Origin: Leishmania donovani
Taxonomy: Eukaryota; Euglenozoa; Kinetoplastea; Trypanosomatida; Trypanosomatidae
Length of the DNA: 27,441 nucleotides
Direction of reading: 5' to 3'
NCBI RefSeq assembly: GCF_000227135.1
Contig: NC_018242.1
Span: 590,917-618,357 of the forward strand
Below are positions 18,701 to 27,413 of the stretch, one piece after another; the stretch's first letter is position 1, and each line of letters begins with the position of its first letter. The translations under genes and the position numbers were made by a program. The notes below the pieces were generated by a model. The model made no database searches and was not told where the DNA came from. It saw nothing but the letters and a program-made list of their open reading frames with translations.

Positions 18701-19535
18701 CCACCAAAGGAGTCACGAGTTCTGTCGAGTTTGCTACGCTCTTTTTCGAGAGAATGCAGTTGCTTGCGCGCGCAAAGAGAAGCGCCAGGGCGCCACCAAC
18801 TGACTGAGCATCGCCACCGATATTTTGCTTCAATGTGACCATGTGAAGGCACATTTTTAGAACAAGATTCAACGTTGAATCCTCCAAATGACACTCGGGC
18901 CACAGCTGCATTACGTCCGGTGAGCAAAGCTCGACAAGTGCAGTGAGCACCAGCTCCCTGCCGTCCATGTCGACACCGCTTCCATCATCACCAAAGCTGC
19001 CATCTATGTCGCGACGCGACCGTTTCCGGTGAGACTGCTGCTGCGAAAGTCCGCTAGGACTCTCATCGTCGTCCGGTGGCGCTACAGACAGAAGTACGTT
19101 GCAGGCAAGGAAAGCATACATCTTGAGAGTAGAGCGCAGGCATACTTCCAATGCACCGTTTTGCGCGCTTCCCGGTCGCTGCTTCTTCAGAAATGCCACT
19201 GCCACTTGGAGTAGTTTCTTCAAGCGCTCGCCGACCTCATGGCATATTTTGTGCCGTGCAACCCGCGTGACAACAGTCGACTGTCCGGACTTCTCTCGAA
19301 TCGCTCTTACGTACGAGTAGAGCGGAAAGAAAAGGTCCTGCTTCGTGAACAGGGCGGTGGGTGATTTTTCGTGGTGCAGTGCATCAAACAACCGTGTCAG
19401 GTCATCAAGTTGCTGACGCTCAGGAACGTCGAACTCGCACACACCCTCGACATGGTAGCAATCCGCTCCAATCTTTTTCGCATCCTCCAAATCGGCGATG
19501 TGATTCGGAATGAAAAACTCTAAAACACCCGACAT
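15765..19535 (-). CDS. CND1: condensin complex subunit 1 (CND1 / CAP-D2 / Ycs4)
   Basis: A 1256-residue HEAT-repeat protein, between yeast Ycs4 (1176) and human NCAPD2 (1401) in length. It is the non-SMC HEAT subunit that, with SMC2, SMC4, the kleisin and CAP-G, compacts chromosomes in mitosis. The most conserved part lies at about residues 1000-1100: WVTKVNVVIALGDLVCVHPN, then VDEDVRVRAVTIQVCSHLVL and a following repeat, matching the Cnd1 core with its GDL and PN signature. It is followed by DSLIDRLCQRF and ARNIAFCLSEL, which line up with the CAP-D2 C-terminal region. Earlier repeats are visible, such as NYDIRKAVVTCIAEMVLQ and NYLVRDAAMTVISSVL. A basic, NLS-like KRSRRD occurs near residue 180. 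The frame extends to a TTG at 19577; the first ATG is 19535. It is the first intact gene of the left transcription unit. Confidence 0.93.
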   Translation of the reverse strand: MSGVLEFFIPNHIADLEDAKKIGADCYHVEGVCEFDVPERQQLDDLTRLFDALHHEKSPTALFTKQDLFFPLYSYVRAIREKSGQSTVVTRVARHKICHEVGERLKKLLQVAVAFLKKQRPGSAQNGALEVCLRSTLKMYAFLACNVLLSVAPPDDDESPSGLSQQQSHRKRSRRDIDGSFGDDGSGVDMDGRELVLTALVELCSPDVMQLWPECHLEDSTLNLVLKMCLHMVTLKQNIGGDAQSVGGALALLFARASNCILSKKSVANSTELVTPLVELSLKSESASVFLSKLVSDIEQSETSVGFGDELLRAIFETMSRAALYEAANDSAAAKNVACFFGEVAKQSVTVVVKMADLVIPALQSENYDIRKAVVTCIAEMVLQRYTGHARNANDDAVRNSYLKELLFRVMDVNAFVRNHVLHTWERLVESRAVPKRYHLAVMAALVGRLEDRNYLVRDAAMTVISSVLRKNWFGNVLNSALVKSKLEEALRDGIVCFGDTSAMEKEIENTRAQFQPAMEVLGDPLDVNEEEAPRAVEVEGAYVSREEDAVMSDKQTVVINRIVFYQNTLCFVELIKQALQYACVLLDSKTERDVIESIKLIVVCSEYRVQGGERAFLKVLVMVFEGEIKIQFAVRDAFAEVVFNAFNRVAASSGTRVAASAQKLISLLRCASEGEVSAVDRIFGLMKANPALARHLSAQFVEAMWSIAEGSIDADATDGDRRIAMRIYSLLSKYVWKDLRARKDSIVAFLCSDSHKDNVLLSYVFAALQSEALDPQFRPIPADEDVRRHPVLRHVVNHLCRRTEGMASWMILAEAGVNVIHTLCEVPVTVYNYILEYYGSCENLETQPNRKAQCLFLLGHTALKQLVAVEAAEKAQLKALEDPTKGVAEVSPKVRDQTDSMHKELGLGSHELRRHEIQELAQKRKQAIISPGSVWSRFADMIVATCRKKSSVYADKPFERVCAVLALCQYMIVNEGFCSEHLSLLFAIVADKRESWVTKVNVVIALGDLVCVHPNLLGPYLSVPTTGFFKLLVDEDVRVRAVTIQVCSHLVLGEMLRIRDHLYTIVKLVADPDETIANNAVTFVQNLAMKEKEKIGNLIPPLATQLSNAMPFDKFQLAMRTLLERVEGDKPTDSLIDRLCQRFESFSERSKKKLAVARNIAFCLSELNYTTERTIKRLTSESCYQQYRHWLRCADVYEYFKLIATKAKKQGRGGPERRDRAAVEEWEARMQMDSCAEADGEEKTSVAVAQEAPVE

Positions 19536-20136
19536 TTTCGTTCCTCTCTTTGGTAGAACGCACTTTTCACAATTCAAAGCAGAGAAACAAAGGGCTTTGT
19601 GAAAGAAAAGTCCTACCGCTGCGGAGCTGCAAGCACTTTAAGAGCTGCAATAGACCTCGTTTCTCCCGCTGTGATAATAGGTTTAAGGGGCTAGAACTAC
19701 TTTGTCAACTGCCCTTCCTCATACATTCTGAGGCCTCCGAGATTCCTTTTCCTTGAACCTCGGCAATACAATATCATCAAAAGCAGCAACGGAGCAACGA
19801 GGCAAAAGAGCAAAGAGAATTACGTACTATTCACGAGTCATTTATCTCCACAAATTCACACACTCCGTGCGTGGAGTGAGAGCCCCCAAAAACTTCTGCA
19901 GACGAATCACCATGAGAGCAGTCCATTTGAGTCTGTCCACAACAGAAGCTCCGCCACGGCCCACCAGCAGGCACAGAAATCCGATATCGAAGTCGATACG
20001 CAGTTGAGCACTAAAGCCCTAAGAGGGTTCATGCTTCTTTCCTTCAATACCGTCTACAGAGTCGATGCAAAAAAAAAAAAGCGCACTTCAGCATAGCTTT
20101 CTTTTATTTCTTTTTTTGAAACAGAGATATCCCTCT

Positions 20137-21089
20137 TCAAAGAGCTGCTTCGCATGGTAGAGAGGCACCTCGACATCCGTGCAAAGACCTAATAAGTTCT
20201 TCGCAGCAGCCCCAGGCGAAGGCAACAGCACATCGCACAACCCTTGTCACTACAAACAAATCGGTATTACCAAGGACCCACTCACTTCTACTCGCTATGC
20301 AACCATGCCAGCAAGAATCACAGTATTTTCTCTCCCATCGCTTCAAGGATGGTTTCAAAGACGATAATACGCTCCTTTTCCCTCTCCACCGTATCCTTCA
20401 ATCACGAAAAAGCCATCGACTAAATACCTGCAAACACATTCATCCTACCGAGGCTGATCCACGGCTAAACCGTTGTCTAGAACATGTCGTCCTGCGGCAG
20501 AATAAGCCATTCCATTATCGGGCTTTTTGTGCACTTTATCTTTTTTTTCCCGATGCGAGCTGCACAATTGGTACCAGACGAAACTGAGCGGACACCACGC
20601 ATCCACAAAAGCGAATCGCGTTCATGGGCCTGCGCGAGGGCGGAAACGATGGCTCCTGTCATATCGCTAGCAGAGAGTGATTTACAGACAATGCAAAGAA
20701 AAACAAAAGAATTCAAGACAATGCTTGAACGCAAAAAGAGCGCTAAGAAGGACACAATGTTCTCGGCTTCCTCCAGAAACTGATCGAAAAAAAAAAAGCA
20801 ACCACTTTATTGCAAAGCGCACACGCCGACCTCTTGTAACTTTAGAGCCTTCCGTTCGGCACGAAAACATGCTCCGGTGTGGAAAGCACCGCATTTTCTT
20901 GGGACATCTGAATCCCGGATCAAATTTTACAACGGCCGAGAGCAATGCACACACGAACACAAAGATAAGGATTCGATTTGTTCGACTTCAGTGTCGCCGA
21001 CTAAATCACCCACAACACACAGCTCACTCGCCACCATGCCAAACGAGAAAAAAAAACATATATAGAACCTCTACAGTGAACACAATATC
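20137..21089 (-). pseudogene. possible second decayed minus-strand gene
   Basis: A C/T-rich tract with AG (TTTCTTTCTTCAG) lies at about 21088-21100 on the minus strand, followed by a T-rich run and an ATG at 21037. That ATG opens a 36-codon frame (MVASELCVVGDLVGD...) ending at TAA 20927-20929. Translation past that stop in the same frame gives 39 more open codons (NLIRDSDVPRKC...). Further down, other frames look protein-like, including 20477-20755 (SLSASDMTGAIVSALAQAHE) and 20137-20358 (VLGNTDLFVVTRVVRC). The pattern suggests a gene with a start context broken by stops and frameshifts. The frames are short, so chance is a real alternative. No family recognised. Confidence 0.25.
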
Positions 21090-21255
21090 TGAAGAAAGAA
21101 AGGCACTTTGAAAAGAGAAAAAAAAATACTGTCCACCAAGCACCCAAGCAAACAAGACGATTGCTTTACAGCTCCACACGGTGACCGTTATCGCTGTGCT
21201 CAATTTTTCTTTAATGTACTGTTTGACGCACTGGAACTTCTCGACAAAGAAACCG

Positions 21256-22303
21256 TTAACTGTGAAGCAGGCAAACGCCAGCAGATGCCACTCACCAGGA
21301 AACCAAATCTACAAGGCTCACGTCGCCATGGCCATTATCCTTCTCGACTTCCGATAATCTGTATGAGCACAGATCGCCTGCAACGTTGTCGCTACATCCA
21401 TTTATGTCGGCGATTACTGACGCGTTTGCAGCAAAGTCCGCTGTCGCAGCTTTTGCAAATATGCAACAACATCAGCGGAGACTTGGAAAAGCATCCAGCA
21501 CAACGAAACACACACCGGCGACACGCCGTAGGTAACGGCGAGCGAGTTCACACCCATTATGCATAAAAACAGGGGACGACACCACTATACCATCTGCGCG
21601 GAAAATTTTGAAGGACTCCATGTTGGCCATCGGCAGCTTCAGGAACACACAAATTGTCGTTGCTCTTGCACCTTGCACAACAACCTAAGCGAGGCTGTCG
21701 GCTTAGCCACGTACTCGCACACTGTTCCCAACACCTTGATATCGTCTTCATGCTTGCCACCAAGCAGCAGATAGGTACCATTGTCATGCAGCACAGGCGT
21801 CAACGCAGTCGCAGTAGGACACAGTATATCCGATTCGCTGAACTCATGGGCGCGCCGAATACTCTCCGCCTCAGCACTTGTCCCGACGGTGATGGCAAAG
21901 CGACGCCGACCACGGCTCTCATTGTGCTTCAGTTCAGAAAAGATGAAGACGTACGGCCACATTCCTTTCATAGACTAATAGCCGTGAATGGCTGGAGTCA
22001 CCTCTTCGAAAAGGGAGACAATCCAGTCTCCAGCAGCATCGCAGCTGTGTGAACCAAACAAGATAACGTCCGATTCCACACAAGCACTCACTTGTGTCGC
22101 ATTCACCACTGCAGCGATGCACGAAAAACCGAGATGGTAGTTCTGAAAGTTGCGCATCTCATCGAGCTTGTTGCAGATATCGTCAGAAATCTTGTCAGCA
22201 ACCTTATTCTACGCCTTGACGAACGAGAGGTGTCACACATTTGTGCATCCATCACTGGCATACTTGGGTGGTGCTTGAAGGCACCGTTGACGAAGTCCAT
22301 ATG
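21256..22303 (-). pseudogene. decayed minus-strand protein gene (core segment)
   Basis: On the minus strand one frame is open from 22208 to 21642 except for a single TAG at 21975-21977, about 189 codons in all. The translation is balanced and protein-like (SCIAAVVNATQVSACVESDV before the TAG; WPYVFIFSELKH and ITVGTSAEAESIRRAHEFSE after it). A frameshift near 21650-21660 passes to a second frame (VFLKLPMANMESFKIFRADG), which continues to 21259 with TGAs only at 21472-21474 and 21292-21294. Upstream of 22208 the reading moves through two more frames to about 22303. Roughly 350 codons are recoverable with three or four frameshifts and several stops. Base composition is less GC-rich than that of intact neighbours, as expected after relaxed selection. 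I could not identify the ancestral family. Confidence 0.5.
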
Positions 22304-23640
22304 ACTCTACACGCGGTCGATTTCGCGGCAGCCATTTATAAAAACACCGACGACATCTCCGAGTAACAAAGTATACGTGGACGTAAAGCTGCAAAAAGAA
22401 CAGACATTTGCTCCACCTTTTCCGTCCATTTTGTTGTTGATGTCCACTCGCTGGAGTGAAGCACATACGATTCATCTCTGAATATATGAATACATATATA
22501 TATATATATATATATAGCAGAAATGCACCTAGCAGTGCCCCACTAGGGATAATAATGAGCACGGCAGGTGAATAGGTGCCACCGCCAGCGACCGCAACAC
22601 AGAAAAAGATAATGTCCGAGCATCATAGATGCGGAAATAGCGGACTACTACTGCATTCCATTCAAGAATGCCTGCTAAACAACGACGAATACGAAACAAT
22701 GCAATAAACCATCGATCGTCAAAAAAACAAACCTGATAAACATCACAGCAGCTCATTCAGCCACGAGACAAAAAAAATCGATGTCACAAAATATGCCCCA
22801 CAAAAGTAATTTTCTGCATCAGAAAAAGGAACAAACTATTCACAGTGCAGGGGAAATATTTCCTGCAATTGTTGAGCAAAGATATTTCTCTGATATGCAG
22901 TGCCGTCCTCTAGGCTTAACTGCTCAATGCACATTAATCACAACCTGTATGCGGAGCCGAACAAAGCAGGAGCACCCTTAATCTTTACCGCTGATAACGA
23001 GAGGCAGTTTCTTGCAGTTGAGAGAATGCAACGAAGCCATATGTTGCCCCGTGCAGCAAAAAAAAAAGGATCAAGCGCACAAGTTTCGATTTGCATGATT
23101 TCGCTTCGCTGCCTCGCTGTCCCGCGCCCACACACAGTGAACGAGAACTAACAGGTGGGGCCCTTAACGTTTTAGCGACAGCTGCGTAGTGGCTCTCCCA
23201 CTCCTCCGTAAATTGACTAGATCACATAGTCGAAGGGCGGTGACGCACCCTCACCAACAGCATCCTCATCTGCCGCGCATCCAATCACTTGTGACTGCCA
23301 CCAACATGTTATCCCACTGCTGCGCTACCCAGAGGGCATTGCAGAGGGGGGAGGGGGGGTATGCGGCACATTCGACACCACAACCATCCAAAAAGTTAAC
23401 CCTGATAACTGAAGCCCGTCAAACAGCTGGCTGCTTGCCCAGAAAGTTAGCATGGTTTCTCCTGGAGAGCGCTTTCACAATCCTGCGAAATACCTCGACC
23501 GTACCGACGAACATTCATCTGCTTGACGAAGGGGGAGACCAACCCTAAAGCAGTCAATTCGGCACCGAAAAATGTTAGCCTGCGCTCGCGTCCTGCGCTG
23601 CCTCATCGTCGAAAACCTGAGATAGCACCGCTGCATCGGC
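22304..23640 (-). pseudogene. possible 5' continuation of the decayed gene
   Basis: Short open stretches on the minus strand follow one another in changing frames: 23640-23581 (ADAAVLSQVFDDEAAQDASA), 23579-23522, 23459-23340 (SSQLFDGLQLSGLTFWMVVV), 23340-23270 (NALWVAQQWDNMLVAVTSDW), 23279-23220, 23218-23150 (SQFTEEWESHYAAVAKTL) and 23135-22938. Their order and protein-like composition suggest the same or another gene reading left, now heavily mutated. Each piece is only about 20-65 codons and was picked by eye, so this is weaker than the core segment. Confidence 0.28.
22494..22516. repeat. AT dinucleotide microsatellite
   Basis: About 23 bp of alternating A and T within the strand-switch region, with further AT-rich sequence just upstream. 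Likely length-variable and easily melted. Confidence 0.95.
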
Positions 23641-23862
23641 TTGGCGTCTTCAAACTACATCACATACACGCCGCACAGCACTAGGTGTGCGGCACAACCT
23701 CCCACGTTGTACCGCGACGAAACCTTAACCACTTCATCTCTTGCAAATTTGGACGCCACCTTTCGTGAGCCGCCTTTGCGTCGCTCAACATCGCCTGCTG
23801 CCATCATTTGCCTTTAATGCTAGCATGGCACAGTCGTTGCCCCATTCACTTTCTATGATGTC

Positions 23863-23889
23863 AGGTTTTCGCTTTCCTATTTTCTTTAG
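23863..23889 (+). promoter_or_regulatory. trans-splice acceptor for the plus-strand gene
   Basis: The plus strand reads TTTTCGCTTTCCTATTTTC then TTTAG, with the AG at 23888-23889. The next ATG downstream is at 24002, giving a 5' UTR of about 112 nt. This sets the start of the terminal gene and excludes the in-frame ATGs at 23825, 23855 and 23858. Confidence 0.65.
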
Positions 23890-24001
23890 CTTTCTAAAAC
23901 AGGTCTCGACCTTTAACCACACACTCGATACCACCCAGAAATACCTTATTCAACAAAGGCACGAGGGTCTTGCAGGAGAGGTTAAACAGGGAGCTACAAC
24001 G

Positions 24002-25633
24002 ATGCCTCCAAAGCGAAAACTCCCACGTCGTGGGAGGGCCTTGGAGGGTGAGCTCAACCTGGATGCTGTGTCCAACGAACGAATCGATGCGGTAACGGCA
24101 GAGCCGCTCGATCCTGTCAAATTTATCGAAGTTCTTAGCCCGGATAAAACACTGCGACTGTTTTACAACACAAGCACACTGATTCGCATTGCTGTCGACA
24201 ATGGCGGCTTTATGCAGCCACCACACTTTCGGGAACCCATGTCCAACGCTCTCCGAAAGCGAATTGAAGATATCGAAGGCAAGACGTTTCACTTTGAGTC
24301 ACGTAACACTGTCATTCGAGGCGATGAGGCCGGGGATGATGGCGAAATTGAAGTTGTGCATCGCCACGTCTACTTTGACCAGATTATGGACGAGTTCTAC
24401 TTACTCAATCCCGCAGAAGTCTATGTATGCCCAATGTGTTACGAGCACTACTTGAATACTCGATTTCTGCCTGCTCGGATAGAGGAAGGGCGTCACGTGA
24501 GGCACCTCCACAGCGGTCGACCCGTCGTCGACCCTCTGGATGTTCTTTCGCACATGCACGGCGAAGATCCCAGCACTGGCGATGCAGACAATGGTGCACC
24601 GATTGTCCTTGATACAGTCTGGGACAATGTACTCATTCACATTGTCTTCCGCAGGGCCGCACAGTGGAAAACACATATGGAGTCTCACCATTGGGTGCGC
24701 GGCGTCAGCGCTGGAGACTATCGGCTGCGCGACGTGCTTTGCACATACTACAACGACTACAATCAGTGGAATGAAGAAAAGCACGAGGAGGAGGTGAGAC
24801 TGTACGGTAGCGCGCGAAAGAAAGCCGCTTTAACTCTACAGCGCTATTGGCACATAAATGCCAGCTACAATCGGCTGCGGTACAACCGAGTGGTTGCCGC
24901 GGCCGAGTTGGCGGAAGGCCATGCGGAGGCAGTCACAGAGAGCGCGTTTCCAAACGAGACGATTGCCCACCACTTGAACCCCGAAATCGAAGATGAAGAT
25001 GACTTCATCGACGACGACACTGACGCAGATGACTACGTGCCTCCGTACTCGCCTGAGCACGAGGAGTTTAGCGATGAGGAGGATTTCACAGACTCGTCAG
25101 AGGGAGAACCGCGTCAACATTTCCGAAAGCGCAATCGCGAGCGCTCGGCAGAATCAGAGATTGTCTCATCCCACTCAAGCTCCTCTAGCACCACAACATC
25201 TTCCACCGACTCAGATTACGTTGCCGAGGTTGAGAAGCAACGAGCGCTATTCAAGCGAGGGCTTCTTGCTGAAAGGGACTGCTATTTTTCCCGCCTCTCT
25301 GCAGAAGACAGGCGTTTTTTCGAGAAAAGCCAACGCTCGAATGTGGCGCCAAGCCAGCTCTATGATCCTTGCATGCACCTGAAAAACACACCTTCATCCA
25401 CATTGGACGACAATATTGACTGGGAGAACATCGGCGAGGCACTACCCATCACGAACTGCGTGAAGCTTAAAAAGGAAATGTCCGCTAGTCGTCCCCACGT
25501 AGCTGCAGATCTAGAGCCGATCAAATCAAAAATACTTCTCGACGAGGATGATGCGTCTCCGCTTTCCGTTGCTCAACCACAACTCACACCCAGCAGGCCG
25601 TCGCCGCGTCTGCTGTTGGATGACGGTGAGTAG
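24002..25633 (+). CDS. telomere-proximal conserved hypothetical protein, probably nuclear
   Basis: The protein is 543 residues from the ATG at 24002 (MPPKRKLPRRGR, a basic NLS-like start); the same frame extends upstream to a TTG at 23741. Residues 28-82 (IDAVTAEPLDPV, then FYNTSTLIRI and PPHFREPMS) faintly recall a U-box layout, without enough conserved residues to claim it. C143 and C146 in YVCPMCYEHY, with H225 and H229/H230 in WKTHMESHH, could bind zinc as a C2H2 site with a very long insert. Residues 329-369 are strongly acidic (EIEDEDDFIDDDTDADD), 371-381 basic, 389-405 almost all Ser/Thr, and the C-terminus again acidic. This alternation is typical of chromatin- or RNA-associated proteins, but I do not recognise the family. 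It is the only gene of the unit running into the telomere. Confidence 0.85.
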   Translation: MPPKRKLPRRGRALEGELNLDAVSNERIDAVTAEPLDPVKFIEVLSPDKTLRLFYNTSTLIRIAVDNGGFMQPPHFREPMSNALRKRIEDIEGKTFHFESRNTVIRGDEAGDDGEIEVVHRHVYFDQIMDEFYLLNPAEVYVCPMCYEHYLNTRFLPARIEEGRHVRHLHSGRPVVDPLDVLSHMHGEDPSTGDADNGAPIVLDTVWDNVLIHIVFRRAAQWKTHMESHHWVRGVSAGDYRLRDVLCTYYNDYNQWNEEKHEEEVRLYGSARKKAALTLQRYWHINASYNRLRYNRVVAAAELAEGHAEAVTESAFPNETIAHHLNPEIEDEDDFIDDDTDADDYVPPYSPEHEEFSDEEDFTDSSEGEPRQHFRKRNRERSAESEIVSSHSSSSSTTTSSTDSDYVAEVEKQRALFKRGLLAERDCYFSRLSAEDRRFFEKSQRSNVAPSQLYDPCMHLKNTPSSTLDDNIDWENIGEALPITNCVKLKKEMSASRPHVAADLEPIKSKILLDEDDASPLSVAQPQLTPSRPSPRLLLDDGE

Positions 25634-27307
25634 CGGCTGACGGCGGTGATCACTTCACAAAAGCGCTGGTGCTGCGAAGCTCCCACTCCTTTTTCTTTAT
25701 TCATCTGCGTAGCATGAATTCATCCCAGAGTGAGTTTACTGATGGGCTTTGCCTTGACGCAGACTAGGGTGGTAGCGCCGCTGGCTTCAGCTTCTTTGCA
25801 TCTGCTGGAACTGCCACCAGTTGCGCCCACTCTTGTCGACGCACTTTGCGCTCCCCTACGTCTCAAAATGATGATGCTATTGCTTGCTTTTTTTCTTTGC
25901 GATTAACGTGAAGGACTCTGGCGGAAGGGTGTACTTGTCATCGTTCCAGCTGATATTCGAAAGCGAAAAAGGAGCGCATAAGAGACAGTACGCTTTTCTT
26001 TCTTCCTGTTCTTGTCACAGAAGCACAGCTACGCCTTCGACAAGGTTCTTTACTTGATCCAAAGCCGTGGAGACAATCTCCGTTGGGCTAGGTCCTCATC
26101 CCAAGACGACGACAATCTCTGCACCTTCCTCGGCTGCCATATTCGACACCTCTCTCCGTTTCGCGATACCTCATGACGAACTACTTTTTCATGTGCACAA
26201 TGCCATCTTTCATTCATCTCCTTCGCTGCTTTTGTTGTTTCCTTCCTCTTCGTAACGAAAACGTATCGAAAGCTGTCGCTGCACGACCGTAGCACAGAGC
26301 CCCCCGAACATGCGCACTTATAACTACACATTTTGTGCGCACGGAGACTCTTTCTGGACTCTAGATCTTCGTCTGCAAGCTCCAGCTACTCTGCTCACGT
26401 CCTTTGTTACACTCCAGCCAATACGGATAACCCACGACGCGAGAAACGACGTATGCTGTATTCCTCTAGTGGTACTGTACAACTGTAGCAAACGATTCAT
26501 TCCGTACAAGCGTGAATGCTACTTCATCATGGACCGAAGAAAACGTAAGCGCGCTCTGCGTACAGTCACCACCCCCATGTAATCTTTCATTTACCACCCG
26601 CTCCTTTGGGTGCACAGGAGCTCCAAGGTTAGCTGTAGCACCTGATGCCAGGCAGGATGCTTGTCCCGGTGTAAGTAGGGTGTAGCTTGTCAGCTGTGTC
26701 ACTAATGTACTTAATCATTGCGACATGCCTCTTGTGAAGCGAATGTCTAGCGGCGGCTAGAGTGATGAGGACGCCTGTGTTGGTGAAGGACACAGTTTTT
26801 ATCACACAGACTGTACCTTATTCCATGGTGCCAAGTTTTCACTAGTACACATGCACTACTGTGTACGCCGCTTTGACAACCCTCTGTTCTCTCCTATTAT
26901 TGCGACCCTTGTGCTCATCCGGAAGCTTCAACCGCCGCCACACTGTCTTCCCATGCTCGAGAGGCTGCCGAGGTAGCTCTCTCATGTAGGCTGCTAGTGT
27001 TCCACTGAAGAGCGAAATCGCGGTTCCACAATGCATTGGGCTACTTGCCACGCGGTCGAACACCGCTCGCCGTTGGTGTGCTGCACTGCGCATGGCTGCT
27101 GTGGAGCACTGTGACAGACAACGCAACGACAGCAGCACCGGGTTAGGCTTGTGTGTGCTTGTACGCGTTGCCCCTGACGGGACTGACCATTAGCAGAAAC
27201 ACCCACTACACCACCCCGATACTTGCTCTCCATCTTGTGGCTGTGTAGCCGACTGCTTGCCTTGCTCGTATTGAAAGCTCTCTGCCCTCTGACATGCAGT
27301 GTGGTGG
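25634..27307. other. subtelomeric non-coding region
   Basis: About 1.7 kb between the last gene and the first telomere repeats, including the 3' UTR of that gene. All frames are short (up to 98 codons) and lack protein-like composition or acceptor context. No tandem repeats were recognised by eye. Confidence 0.6.
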
Positions 27308-27337
27308 AGGGTTAGGGTTAGGGTTAGGGTTAGGGTT
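27308..27337 (+). repeat. internal telomeric TTAGGG array
   Basis: Four complete TTAGGG units at 27312-27335, with a partial AGGG before and TT after. It is separated from the terminal array by 76 bp of other sequence. G-rich repeats on the plus strand fit a right chromosome end. Confidence 0.97.
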
Positions 27338-27413
27338 TTTCTCTCCACTGATTCCTTGCACCGCGACACCCTCTCCAACAGGACGGGGGCGTGACGGTGT
27401 ACTGGTGTACTGG
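27338..27413 (+). repeat. telomere-associated block with tandem octamer GGTGTACT
   Basis: A unique-looking 76-bp segment lies between two TTAGGG arrays. It starts with a C/T-rich stretch, includes a run of five G, and ends with two direct copies of GGTGTACT (27396-27403 and 27404-27411) followed by GG and then the terminal array. Leishmania chromosome ends are known to have conserved telomere-associated blocks interspersed with TTAGGG tracts, and this fits that design. Confidence 0.75.

Larger units (their letters stand above)
19536..24001. other. divergent strand-switch region
   Basis: The minus-strand unit begins with CND1 at 19535 and the plus-strand gene begins at 24002, leaving 4.47 kb between divergent start codons. 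In trypanosomatids such regions are broad RNA polymerase II start zones without TATA promoters. This one is visibly less GC-rich than its flanks. It carries A homopolymers on the plus strand (twelve A at 20069-20080, further runs near 20786-20796, 21049-21056 and 21118-21126), an AT microsatellite and the decayed minus-strand frames listed separately. A weak acceptor for CND1 may be the AG at 19595-19596. The bidirectional start is inferred from gene orientation. Confidence 0.8.

Noticed and set aside
21654..22052. 132-codon plus-strand frame in the strand-switch region
   Set aside because: It is antisense to a longer, more balanced minus-strand frame; its His/Gln/Arg-rich composition looks like a shadow.
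23541..23548. AACCCTAA, a telomere-like sequence inside the strand-switch region
   Set aside because: Just over one repeat unit; too short to indicate an internal telomere or fusion point.
23825..24001. Upstream in-frame ATGs for the telomere-proximal gene
   Set aside because: They lie upstream of the strong acceptor AG at 23888-23889 and would not be in the mature mRNA.
25634..27307. Possible protein gene in the subtelomere
   Set aside because: The longest frames are under 100 codons on either strand, with no protein-like composition or splice context.
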